DNA from: Protea cynaroides | Taxonomy: Eukaryota > Streptophyta > Magnoliopsida > Proteales > Proteaceae | Assembly (NCBI GenBank): GCA_028583415.1 | Contig: CM053276.1 | Location: 63,221,510-63,285,509 of the forward strand | Reading direction: 5' to 3' | DNA length: 64,000 nt | Shown here: piece by piece, positions 34,541-47,923 of the stretch | Numbering within the stretch: the first letter of the stretch is position 1 | Layout of the letters: each line of letters begins with the position of its first letter | Notes under the pieces: model-generated | The model's database searches: none | The model's input: the letters and a program-made list of their open reading frames with translations, nothing else | What the model was told of the DNA's origin: nothing | Position numbers and translations under genes: made by a program

Positions 34541-36127
34541 TATGCTAAAATTTTCTCGTTTAATCCAATTTTCATCGATCAGTTGAGCAGTTCTTATCGT
34601 CAGCTAATGACTACTAAGAAATGGTCAAAATATTTTGAATGCGTTGTAAAAGAAATGGTTAAATAGGTCATGCTTGAGAAGCTTTTGCTCCATACCCTTT
34701 GAGTTTCATGAAATGCTATTGCTGCTACTACAAGCAGCAAAATCACGATTTAATTACTCCTTAGACAGAAAAGATGAAAAATAAGTTTATTTCATATTGG
34801 ACTTTGGAAATCTAGACATTTGATAGGATTATTCCATACTGAAACCTAACTTTATTTGTATATTTCATTTCAGTTGTCCTTTTGTGGTCCCAAAAAATTA
34901 AATATAAATAAGATTTCACTTTTTTTTTATCTTCGATAGAAATCTTCCATAGTCGTCGGAGAGGTGCCAGTAGTGATCGCGCGATTGGCCTTCTCCCGAC
35001 ACACATACCATCTTAGGGCAACCCGAGACGATTTCTACTGTCTTATCTAGACACAAGCGATAACCTTCTTCATGAAAAGATTATGAAGATCATTAATCTG
35101 AAGAGAAAATAGAAGATTGGTGCTGAACCATAGATATGATAACATTTCATCAAGTATGCCTTGCCCCAACATCCAAGGGTTAGACCACAGATGTTTTCAA
35201 GGATCCATGCAAAGTGGTTTGGTTCTGATAGTAGAAGTTCAAAATTATTACAAATGAAGACATCTGAACTTCAAATAAGAAGGCTGTGTATGTGTGTGCA
35301 CATCTGCATGCCCACACTACTGACTCAACATAAATAATAAATCATATTAAAACTTGTATGATTTGGTATTAGTAAATGGGCAGGTGGGTCTACATACTAC
35401 GCCACTCGCCTTACCACATGGTAGGTCAGATGGAGTCCAAATACTAGAGATGGGCAAGTCATGTATCAGAGTTTGAATCCATCCTAATGACCAAGTGTCA
35501 AAATAAAGCAAAGGAAAATAATAAAATCTTTTAATAATATTAGATTGTTGAAAATACAAAGAAAAATGTGTAATGCATAATGTGTCAAAACCTACATATT
35601 TTTTGCCTTAATAAAATGATTATAACTTTAAATATATCACAGAAATGTGTAACAGAAGTTCACTAGAGATATGCCCATGTCAACTTATCAGTTCTTATCT
35701 TGGTTTCCATTACAAGAAAGCAGCTCTTAAGAATGACTTGAGTTTATAATATGAGGGTTGTTTCAAGGTTACCACATAGAGAGAGAGAGAGAGAGAGAGA
35801 GGAACAAAGGCAAAATGTTTGAGGGGAGGGTGGATTTTGGCAACGGATTATGGAGATCTAGGTTGAGAACAACCAAATCTTGGAATCCCCACTTGGTGGT
35901 TAAAATGTAGGATTTGAAGGGTGCCTTAAAATTGTTCAATCCAAAATCTCAAAGTAATGCAGGTTTAGAAATTGAATTTTGTAATCTCTTCAAAATCATA
36001 GATTTAATGAATAAGAAACTTTGCATTAAAATCCCTTGGATTTCAAGAATTCTTTATCAAAATTGTAAATAAAATTAAAAAAGAAGAAGAAGAAAAAAAC
36101 AAGGTTGGGTGCTTGTGAAACTTTGGC

Positions 36128-36286
36128 CGGATAGAAATCCTCTTATGCCTCTCATGCTTACATGAGGAAATCCAGTGGTTGTAGTTTACTATGCACACAT
36201 ACCGATGTATTGGTATATGCACACAGTAGATGACAACCACTGGATTTCTTCATGCTGGCGTGAAGGACATGAGAGGATTTGAATCC
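36128..36286. mobile_element. Foldback MITE with ~75-bp arms
   Basis: The arm 36129-36202 (GGATAGAAATCCTCTTATG ... CACATACC) is nearly the reverse complement of 36212-36286 (GGTATATGC ... GGATTTGAATCC); the loop is about 9 bases. Flanks ACTTTGGC (36120-36127) and ACTTTAGC (36287-36294) match at 7 of 8 bases, suggesting a hAT- or Mutator-type insertion. It lies between the two host genes' 3' ends. Confidence 0.75.
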
Positions 36287-36294
36287 ACTTTAGC

Positions 36295-37011
36295 AATGGT
36301 AAAACCCCCCTAAAAAGAGGTGTGTTTGTTAACATTTTATGACAAGGCTTCATCAACTTCAAGTGAGATCCTTCTTCCCTACAACCATTGGAAAGATAAA
36401 AATATTTCACTCTCCGAGTACCCCATTTATATGTGTGTCCATCTGTTCAAAATAGGGTTTTAAGTTTTGGTTCATGGGTTAAGATTTCACCAGCAAAGAC
36501 AACTAGTGAAGAAGATGATGACAGATGACAGGAGAGGAAGAATGGAGAAGAATATATGATCTCAAAGAGAGATTAATTTATTGAAGACCTTAATTTAGGA
36601 GGAATTTCTCTCCCTCAAAATAATTTATAGATTTTTAACAGTATACCAAGGTTATTAGCATCAGCACTGAATTTAGTCATTCATAACAATCAATAGTGGT
36701 TAACAAAAAGGGTGCAATAGACGTTGTCTGTGAGAATGCAAAATTGCAGAGGTGATAAATTTGTACAAATAACTAGGGAAATAAAAAAATAAAAAAAAAT
36801 AAAAAATAAAAGAGGAGAAAAAAAGGTCCAATAAAAATCCCTATTTACATTGTTTTTTGAGCAACATCCTCTACATTCCAAACAAATATGGGTCAGGCAT
36901 TAAAATTTCTTCCACCCAGGATATGACATTATGGTGAAGCTTTCTATTTACAAAAAATAAAATTAGCATGTTTTGCTGGTTCAAGTAGCAACGTTATAGA
37001 TGAGGACTCGT
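36295..37011 (-). other. NUB1 downstream flank and 3' untranslated region
   Basis: AT-rich with A-rich runs near 36787-36825. The NUB1 poly(A) site probably lies here but no site stands out. Confidence 0.4.
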
Positions 37012-38853
37012 TCACTGATTGCCTACAGAAGTTAACAGAGCCAAATATTCACTTATAACTTCTCCTTCATATGTAACTTCAATATCATAATCTGCCAATG
37101 CATCTCCAGTTAATTCTTCCACAAGTGTATCTTCCATTTCCATGTCTCTTTCTGTTTCATCGATGCTTGATGGATCTCCTATAGCATCATCATCATTCAA
37201 ACTAGATGAACCCACATTATCAGTTAATGGAGTGACAGAAACTATATCATCATCATTTGTGATTGAGGGGTCTAGCATAGATTCTGCCAACAGCTGACTG
37301 AGTGCTGACTCTCTTGTACCAAAAGTCTGGACGGCTTCAACCACTGCTTAAAGAAAACATAGTGACAATCTTATCTCTAATGGAGAAAGTGTACAAGAAA
37401 CATAGCTTTGAAAAAAAAAAAAGAAAAAAAGAAGATATACTGCTTATAAGATTAACATATGAATCAAAACAGTTAAAATATGTATCAGCGACCTCTTGAT
37501 CTCTCGAAGCCCATAGATACAAGTTCTTCAATAGCAGCATCTACTGCTTGTCTCGGTCTCTTATTCTTCTTTGACTCAATATAGTGCTGCAAGTGAGGGG
37601 GAAAAAGAAAAAGAAAAAGAAAAAGAAAAAGAAAAAGAAAAAGGGAGGGGGGGGTGGGGGTGGGGTGTTATGGCCATTGGATTCTGGAAGAGACTAAAGC
37701 CAAATGATAATGAGAAAATACCACCTCAATAATAGATTTTGTTTCTGGGTTTGTCAACTCATCCAGAGCCTGGTTGAAGTCATTTTCATTTCTTCTAAGT
37801 GCTTCTGCAGCCAAGTCCTTCTTAAATCTGCCAAATGCAGTCTAGTGATTTCAGGGATGAAAAGGTAGATCATTCTTTCCATCAAATTCTTCCTCCTTTA
37901 CTACCTTTCTTCCATATAAATTGATCAAAGATACTTTTCCTTAATATATCAAGGATGAGCATGTTTACCCCATGGAGATCAATTCCTTCAATATTTGCAT
38001 ATCCACAGCTTTCTTTAGAGGAGTCAATCCATATCTCTTCTGCTCCCTGTAAATCCTCAAGTTTGCAAATTAATAATGATCAAATATATGAAATAAATAC
38101 TTAGTTGACACTTGATGGTGTATGTTAAATGTGTCCCTACTTGATTTCCTTCTTTCGCTGAATATCTTCCTCATGTCTTCGTGCCTTTTTTCTCCTCTCC
38201 TTGTCAATAAAATCTACAGCACACTGAACATCTTGACTAGTCATTCTCAATGCTCTTTTCGCTTCAGATTCTTTATACCCCATGCTCATTAGTACAGACA
38301 AAGCTTCATCTGGCACCTGAAGCTGCATATAGAAGCAGAACATTGGTGTAAAGTGCGAACACAAATACTGAAAGAAAAAAAAAATCCAATCAGTTATTTC
38401 TCCTAAAATGAAGAAGTATTTAAGATGTTTAAGGTTTAAAATGGAAAGACAGAAACAGATACAGCAGGAAAGACAAAAGGAAGCAGGTGGTCATTTCCTA
38501 AATAATTTTAAATATAAACATGAAGAAAACAACTAGCTTCAAATAGATAATAAATTGTTCCGCAAAATAGCACATTATTCCACAAAGATCAGATTGGGGC
38601 CTTCTCTAAGAAAATTCATAGGCAAAGATTTGAGCTGATCTGATGGTCCTAACCATCTAATCTATCTTATTTATTTAAATGGAGGACTTGGGATAAAAAT
38701 ATGGTGAGTAGCTCATGTTAGTGTTCTAAAGATGAATGGATAGAATATTTGATAGGATGCCTACTGGCATTCCACATTTGCTAGGTAGGAGAGGGCACTG
38801 AATCATGAATCCTGAATCCAGAAGATGTCTGTAGTTGATTATTCTTCTTCTCG

Positions 38854-38885
<32 letters not shown>

Positions 38886-41800
38886 AAATTAGAAACTTGC
38901 ACTCACTTTTCCGTCTGTTTAACCAGATAAGGACATTGGCATTTTGTGAAAGCACATTGCATCAGCCACATGATACATCTCTATTGAATAAATCTCAGTT
39001 ACTCAGAAACACATATTTCTCTAGTTAATAAGGACCATGGAACCTGAAGGTATTTAGCTTGTGCAGAGGTCAATGCCTTTCGAGATTTCTCAAACTTGTT
39101 ACTATGATAGGCAACCACACCTTCTAAGAGCTCCAGTCGTAGATACCTAGAAAGTAAGAATAGAAAAAAATATATATAATTCAATAGAAAACAAAGATAT
39201 AATAGTCTGTAAGGCAACAGAGAGAAATATGTCAAGAGAAACCAAGGAAATACTCACAAAGCAAACTCTGGATGATAACCTTGTTGAAGAAGCCTAACAC
39301 GGCCGGAGTCCTTCCCATGAGCACGTTCAAGGCCTCCTCTAGCTTTTGCAAGGCGTACTCCTGCCATTGAGAGCCAAGAGATGTCTCTTAGCATGAAGTA
39401 ACACCACACTGTGTCTATCTGGAGTATTGGGACATTATCGATCATCTGAAAGCCAGAAAACAAAGCAGCCAATAAGTCTGACACATTCTATTATGCACAA
39501 CTTTTTTTAACAGGACCATTCAACTCACCTCAATCACCTTGGGATCACAGAGAGAAAAAGCCTCCTACAAATGAGAAATGAATCTTAGTTGGATGAACCT
39601 TGTGATATTTTCTACAGTACTTTCAGGAAACAAAATTCCTGCCATGAATATAGCCAACTCTATAAATGTAAAGCCCCAAGAATTCAAACCTCGAATTTAG
39701 AGGCATCACCGAGCCTAAACTCAACCTATATCGTCAGGATCGTAATTCAAGGCAGGTGAACCGGTCACTATTTCTATACTTAACAGCAGAAGGCTTAACT
39801 TAAAATGAATTAAATACAAAACAGGATCCCGTTAGGTGGATCCCAACTCTGCTGGCAGATTATCTAATAGAAACATTAACCATTACAGACATGTTCAGAA
39901 TCAAATTGTCTTGCGACAATCACCCATTGCAAGTTCTGCAACTGGTTCAATACATATGGCCTTTAAGGCATCAAAATTAAACGAAAAAGAACAATCTTCT
40001 TCATGTGCTCTCTAAGCCGGGTCCGACATAGAAACTGTAAGGAAAACATTCACCAATGAGGGATGAGCTCACGAGCCCAGTGAGATGAAACAACTGCCAG
40101 CTCACATCACTAACAACAACACAAACATAATTTGGTAAATAACATAGCATTTAAACATGACCATCTCAATCAACATTTCATATCATTAGCATTGCATTAT
40201 AATATGTACATTATAATCCTCATTCCATAACAATCATTTTCACATTTTGTTTATTCATCATCATTCAATGGACTTCACCGCGCAGTTGTCACCGTGGGTG
40301 AGCCATTCTCTTTATGGACCCCAAAGGCCGTCTCTTTAAATTTCTTTTCATCATTTCATAGCATACCTTTTCATATCATTGTCCTTTTCCTTTCATGACA
40401 TTTCATTTCATTTCTTATGTCATAACATCATCATAAACTTCATAACATGCTTATGCTTCATAACCCATGAAACAGTTGCACTCATCATAGCTTCCATAAA
40501 AACACTTAGCATGGCATACATATTGTTACTTAACATATCATTCATGTTCTCATATAACAAAGCATACAAACTCTAACATTACATAACATTCATACATTCA
40601 TGACATACATTCTGTCACTATATTGTAATCCATCTCATGACATACATTACATTCACATATCTAAACAGAGTAGTAGCATGTCTCCCTCACCTGTCAATGT
40701 ATTTGTCACTGTTCAAATGATACTTGCCACATCACTTAGCACACCTATATTCACAAACAAATTTGCATAAGCTAACCTATATACCACTCTCATGTCCTCT
40801 TTTATGTCTAATAGGGTGTGTACAAAGCATTTACAACATCCAAGCAAGGTCCGCATACAAACTGGGTCAAAAAGGCCACACAGACTGGCCATTTTATGAC
40901 ATTTTTTGTGTCATCCGGTTGACCGCTATAACATCCGATTGCAGCCGGATAGTCTTCGGTTTTATTGACCGGATAGCATCCAGTCGACTGGATCCATCAG
41001 CCGACAGAACACTTGGTATGACTTTGATCACACAATTGACCACTCTAGAGGCTGATTTAGACAAAGGCTATTTCTACAAAGATTGTATATATTTGAACCT
41101 ACTTTAAAATTCAACAAGAATCAACTCAATCAGCCTTGTATCCAGAAAGTTACACTGTTCGGACTGAGCAGGGATCCAATGGCCAGTCCTCACAATGTTG
41201 CTACATTTGATCCATATTTTTTACCACCTTAGAGCTCGATTTAAGGGAAGACTATTTCTATGAAAATTGTAATCCTCAATTTAAGGGAAGACTATTTCTA
41301 CAAAAATTGTAATCCTCGAGTCTTCTTTCAAATGCCACTGGAATTGACCTATTCCAAGCTATACACAGAAAGTTGTGGGGTTTGGACTACACAGAGGTCA
41401 ATCTGACTGTCCAAAATGGGTCAACAAAAGAATGGGTTCAACCCAAGTACGGGTTTGGTCCATTGGTCTGGTCATTTTGGGTGAAGGAAACCCATCTTCA
41501 TCCTCTATTACAATACTTTAATTTCGGATCCCAAACTCAACTATCATCTCTCACTTTATCATGCATAACTCACATTCTCTCTTTAATCCTTGCATAGATT
41601 CCTCTTCCATTCCCTTTTCTTTGAGTTCATTTTAATTCCCTATCCATTATCATGTTTATTTGCAGAAAATGTTACTCTGATATGACCATAGGGATGGATG
41701 ATTCAAGCATGCAATTAAAAGAACTTAAGCTATAAGAAGAAAATTAAAATCCTACCTGAGGTTGCAAGTTCTTGGTCTAGCTGATCCTTGTTTGAAGCTT

Positions 41801-44800
41801 GAGTCACCCTTTAACGGTGGTTTCCAATGCTTATTCAAGATCTCACTCTTAGATTCCCTTGTTGTTTCCCTTGTGTTACTTCCTCTTGAGTTTGACTAGT
41901 ATTAGAGAAAGGATTCCTCCCACAATCCCCTTTCCTTCTTTTCCCCATTTCTTTCTTTCCTTTTCTCCCCCACACCCCCCCCCCCTTTTTTTTTTTTTGT
42001 TTGTTTTTATGAAGGAAACAATGTCTCCAACTATTTCAATAGCTTGTACATTTCTATTTTATTTTTGGTTCTTATTTGATTTGTAAATTATCTATTATGA
42101 CCTAGGATTTTGAAACAAACCAATGTATGAAGGATCACTACAATGATTTCTTGGTACCCATAAAATGTATCTTACTCTTATGTCCTCTACTAGACGTCCT
42201 ATTTACTATTTCACCCAAGCGAATCAAATTCCATACATAAATCTTTTACCTATAGTAGCTTGACATTCATGCCAACTAGAATGCTTACCAAGCACACTAA
42301 CCATCCATTCTAATTAATCCCCTTGCATGCACCTCTTACCCGACCAACCAAAACCCATGCAACATTGCTAAGTCCCCAATAGAGGCTTGCTACCTTGCCA
42401 CTTAGGATCATTCCACTATTGTAAGACCCGCATCCAAAAATCCCCTACTAACTAAGATTTTCTTGTGCTAGGTCTTCCCACACAGTCAGCAGGCAGACCC
42501 AACGCGGATCAGATCAGTGCGCCCGAATCCTAGGTAAGGATCTCAACCCGGACACATGGGGAGTATATGAGGCCTCAAGTGGGCCCAAGGGGGTGCACCA
42601 CCATTTTGGGTGCTGAAGGCAGCATCCAGGGCTGCCCTCATCCCCCAAATGGCTGATGGGAGCCGGAGGCAGCATTAACCAGTTGTCTGCCTCTGGTTGA
42701 GCTTGCGGTTTTGACTTAAAAGTCAGACTCCTCTCTCTCTCCCCCACTATAAATACACCTCCCTTCCCATGGTTGCTGGGAAAGAAGGAGAGTTGAGGGT
42801 AGTGGAGGAGGAGCTCCACCAACCTTCACCAACCACCACCTTGGAGGATCCCCTTTGCACCAAGTAAGTACTCAGCCCGACCCCCTAATGGAACCCAACC
42901 CTTCACTTGGTGGCGAGAGCAGAAGCGAAACTGAAGTCGACAAAAGACTTCGCCCAAAATCCCTCGCAGGTTTCCCTAAACAGATGCATAAGTTTTATGA
43001 TTAGGTTAAAAGGTTATTACCCAAAGTGGTTTAATATTGGTGGCAAAGGGGTTAAGACATCTCAAATTAACAAGCCCTCTTTGCTACAGGATCATAATTC
43101 AGTCCAATACAAAAATCTACAGAGAAAAGTAATAGAAAAAAATTCTTATCTGGAAATCCAACCGTCAGAAATTGATGAAACTTGGGTTGAATGACCTTTA
43201 TAATAGTTATGAACACCCCTCCAAAGTTGAAGACGATCGGAACAAAACTGAAGAAGATATGAGGCCTCAAAGCTGGCTGGACCTGGTAGCGCCTGGTTCT
43301 GGACAGTGTTCTGGAGCTTTTGTGATCTGGTTTCAATTCAGCCACAGAACTTGAAGGAGCTTGTAGGAACAGTGTTGCCAGCCAAGGTATAGTAGACCTA
43401 GATCCAAGGAAGAACAGAAATTGCAAGGAAAGAGAAAAGAACAAGAGGTTGAGTCTCACAACCAGATGAGGCTCAACCAGAAATTAATTGATTCTCAATT
43501 TTTCTGAAAAAGCTCTAAGAGCTACCGCCAGCTTCTACTCCTCTTATTATAATGAGAATCCTTACAATTAAAATAGGAAAGAGAGAAAACCACTAAAAAT
43601 TAAACCTCCTTATAACATAGGAAGGTTTTAATACAATGGAAAGAAAACTTTCTAAATCTAAAAATAGGAAAGTAAATACTTGGTCTCCAAGTAATTGAAA
43701 CCTACTATGAATCTATCCTAAATATTAGGAAACAAACTAAACAATGAAATTAGGAAACTAACTTTTAGGAAAGAAATAACAAAAGAGTGAAAAAATCTTT
43801 CAAAAAAATCTGCTGGTACTGTTAACGTGAACAGTACCACGTGAACAGTGTTGACCATGTGGGCCGGTTGCCTTCTTAAACTGCATCAAATGTATAAGTT
43901 CATTGTGCGGGTTCCAAGGCAAGCCGGGAACCCTCCAGTCAGATCCCAAAGGGATCAGACATTCAAATGGGCTATCTGTAGACCTGCTAGAGGAAAGGAG
44001 CCCAGTGGAAATATCCGCTGGCACCTATCTACCAGTTAGGTCACAATGAGCCTGGAACCAGCCCAACTGGTCTCCTATACTTAACCGGCAGAAGGGAGCT
44101 CCGCTTGGGTTGTTGCACCGGCACATATCCTCCAGTTGAGCCCCAATTCCTTAAGGGGCAACTGGGAGTGAATCGCCTAATCGCAGCCGGCTTTGTTATC
44201 AGTCGATTGATAACTGAGGCTTCCAGCAAATCCAAGTGCAAGCCGGTGGATAGTAGCCCGGCAGATTGTTCCGCCGGCTTGTATCTGCTAACTTAGCCCA
44301 GAGCATAAAAGTATAAGTGTGGGGGCAGCCGGTAGATAGTAGCCTAGCGGAATGTTCCGCTGGCTAAATCTGCAAACTTAAACCTCTGTACAACCTAGAC
44401 GGAGCCGGATGCAAGGGCTTGCCCCTGCTGCCGGCTCGCATCCGCCGACTGAGCCCGAGAACCAGGCTTAGCCAAGCTCAGCGTACAAGAGGGGGAAATC
44501 ATTCCCACCTCACAATAGTCCATCCTAGTGGTGGAGGAACATTCCCCCACCATTTAGAGGGCTCATTAAACCCCCAATCACTCTCTAGTGGAGTATCCCC
44601 CATTCGGTGGTAAAAACCTAGGTTTCTAGGTCCATAATGGTGGCTAGCATCCATTTCCATAGTGTGTGGGGGGTGTTTCTAAATCAATGATTAGACTTAA
44701 CTTAATAGGACTATTAATGCATGACTGTAAGTGTTTGGTTGATAATATGACATTGATAACTGTTTATATACTATTCACGGCATGCACGTTATCCTAGGTA

Positions 44801-45326
44801 ATTCCAGTCCCTGATAAGCGACCTAGGTATCACGACCGTATCTAGAAATGGGTCGTGACAACTATACTTACCTAACCAATAAGATTCCTTGCATGGTTTG
44901 CCACCTAGGATGACACCTTTCCCATACTCTCACCTCACTCCTCTGCCAATCACATCTCATGCACACCTAGCCACAAGAAATGTGGCAGCCCACATCATAT
45001 TATGGGGCCCACTCTTGGCTTGCTAGCAAAAATACTCCTTAAAACCCCTTTTGGGTTTACGAGAGTTTGAACCCAAGAGCTCCATTATATAAGCCTTGGT
45101 CCAACCACTAAGCTAAGTGATTCACCTTGCTTTGTGACAATCTAATTATATGAACTACTTCACTCTTTTCATATCTTTATGCATACAAACTTTTCACAAA
45201 TCAATCACCATTTCACATCAAGTTTAACATAATTCACAGACACATAATGAAATACACATTGCAACATTCAAAGTTGATAAATATAAAATATTTTGTAACT
45301 AAGTAAAGAATTAAACTAACACAAAA

Positions 45327-45360
<34 letters not shown>

Positions 45361-47862
45361 ATAAAATAAAAAAGAAGGAAGAAAAAAATTTGAAAAAGTA
45401 TAAGGGAGAGAGCGGGATGATACTGCTAGAGAAGAGCAGATTCGATTGTGAATTATCCTCTCTTCCTAGAGCTCTGTATAGATAAAAAAAAGGGATTAAA
45501 GGATCAGATCTAGAGATCTCTAAGAGATAGAGGTCCAGTTACAATTAGGGATAAAAAAGAGAGAAGATAAGAAACTAGAAGCATAGTTGTCAAGGCGTCA
45601 AGTGCCTTGGTCGCCTTGGGCGTCTGTGAGGCCTCTAACGCCTTGATTCGCCTTGGCGCCTTGACAACTATGGCTAGGAGATAACTAGGCCACACTGATC
45701 CTAAAAGCAATCAGCACCCATGCGGCCTTAATCAGTTCGGTAATGGGCCTGAATAATTAGGCCCATCACTCACAACTTAAACCTTGTCGATGGGCCCAAG
45801 ATGGGGAATGAGCTTTAATTAATTAAGCTCATTCCCTTACAATTATATTAGTTAACACCCTCTCTCAAGTTGGAGTATATTGATCACCCATATGAAGCTT
45901 GAGATAGTTGAGTCAAACGCTAGTACGAACAAAGACTTTGTAAGAATGCCAATAAACTGATTTGAAGAAGATACAAAGGGGGTAATCAGTAATTTCTTCA
46001 CAACAACTCATGAACAAAATGACAATCAACTTCAATATGCTTAGTACGTTCATGGAACACTGGATTGCTAGCAATGTAGATAGCAGCTTGATTATCACAC
46101 ATAGTCATAAGTTGAGTTATAGGAAAACCCAACTCTTGAAGGAGATTCTCCAACCACAGAATTTCAGCCACAGTATAAGCCATGGCATGATACTCAACTT
46201 CAACACTAGAGTGAGTTACAGTAGTTTGTTTCTTACTTTTCCATGTGACGAGATTAATACCTACGAAGGTACAATAGCAATAATAGATTGTCTATCACCA
46301 TTAGCACCAGTCCAATCAGCATCTGAGTAGCCGACGATGTCAAGGTGCATATGGCAAAGATAAATGAGTCCTTTGCTAGGTGATTTCTTCAGATACCGCA
46401 AGATGTGACAAGTAGCCTCCCAGTGAAATTGTTTAAGAGCTCGCACGAATTGACTACCAACACCAACGGCAAAGGATAAATCAGGTCTAGTAACAGTAAG
46501 ATAAATAAGTTTACCAACAAATCGCTGATACTGGTGAACATCAGTAAAATCTTCGCTATCACAAGTTTTAAACTTCTAATGAGGATCCATCAGAGTGTCA
46601 GCCGGTTTAAAACCAAGTATACCAGATTTGGTTAGAAGATCTAGTATATATTTCCTTTTGAGAAGACAATTCCCTTGCTGCTTTAGACAATTTCAATGCC
46701 TAGGAAATAATGGAGGAGTCCCAAATCTTTCATCTAAAAATGCTTATTCAAGTAAGATTTTACCTCAATAATACCATATTTTTCATTGCCTATAATAATG
46801 ATATCATCAACATACACAACAATCATAATAACTTATGACTTTCGACGTCGAACAAATATTGAGTAGTCAGAATATCAAAGAGAAAAACCACTATGAGTAA
46901 TGACCGAGCTGAATTTATCAAACCAAGCACGGGGAGATTGTTTTAACCCATATATAGCTTTATGCAATTTGCAAACTTTAGTAGCTTCCCTCACTGAACA
47001 AAATACCTCGGAGGTTGGTCCATATAAACATCTTTCTGGAGGTCCCTATAGAGATAAGCATTCTTGACGTCCATCTAAAAGAGAGGCCAAACGAAATTGA
47101 CAGCCAATGAGATAATAACACGGACATAATTTAGACAAGCCACGAAGGAAAAGTCTCAAAGGAGTCGACCCCATATGTCTGAGTGAACTCTTTGCCACTA
47201 AGGCAAGCTTTAAGAGGTTCCACAGAGCCATCAGGATTATGCTTCACAATGTAGACCCATCGACAGTGCACCACAAACTGCCCAGATGGGAGATCAACCA
47301 GTGTCCATGTGTGACGGGACTCGGGAGGTCAAGGCATCCATCTCGGCATTCATACTTTATAGCCACTTTCCACCCTGAATGGGATAAGGCTTGGGAAAGG
47401 GTGTAAGGAAAAAAGATAGAAGATAAATAAAACAAGGTTATGGGCAGAACGGGGAAGATGGGAAGTAGTAATAAACTATTCAATTGGATATGTAATTAAG
47501 GACTTCTAAATGCAAGCGTATATCACGGGGTTTTTTTTTTTGGGGTTCCCCCTTTCCCACTGATAGACCTGTAACGGTGATGGTAAGGCAATAGAGAGCG
47601 GAGCGTCATCCGTGGGTGTGATCAATGGTAATGGAGGGCCAGTAGGTGTGGGGGCCAATGGTAGGGGAGGTGTAATGGCAGGAACCGGAGCAAGATAATA
47701 AGATGAATCTTAGAATAAGGTAATATCAACATCATAGTTGTCAAGGCGACAACGCGATCCAAGGCGTTTGGGGCCATCCTAGGCGTTTAGGCTACTAGGC
47801 CCCACCTAAGCAAGGCAACCAAGACTTTCCCAGTGTATTTTTTTATTTTTAAAATATTAATG

Positions 47863-47923
<61 letters not shown>

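Noticed and set aside
39667..42414. A full gypsy LTR starting TGTAAAGCCCC
   Set aside because: No matching end or target duplication found, so I list it only as a possible remnant.
43067..43459. 130-residue frame with a hydrophobic start, also at 56536 and 58993
   Set aside because: It is a frame inside the TR-GAG LTR, repeated wherever the LTR occurs; not a gene.
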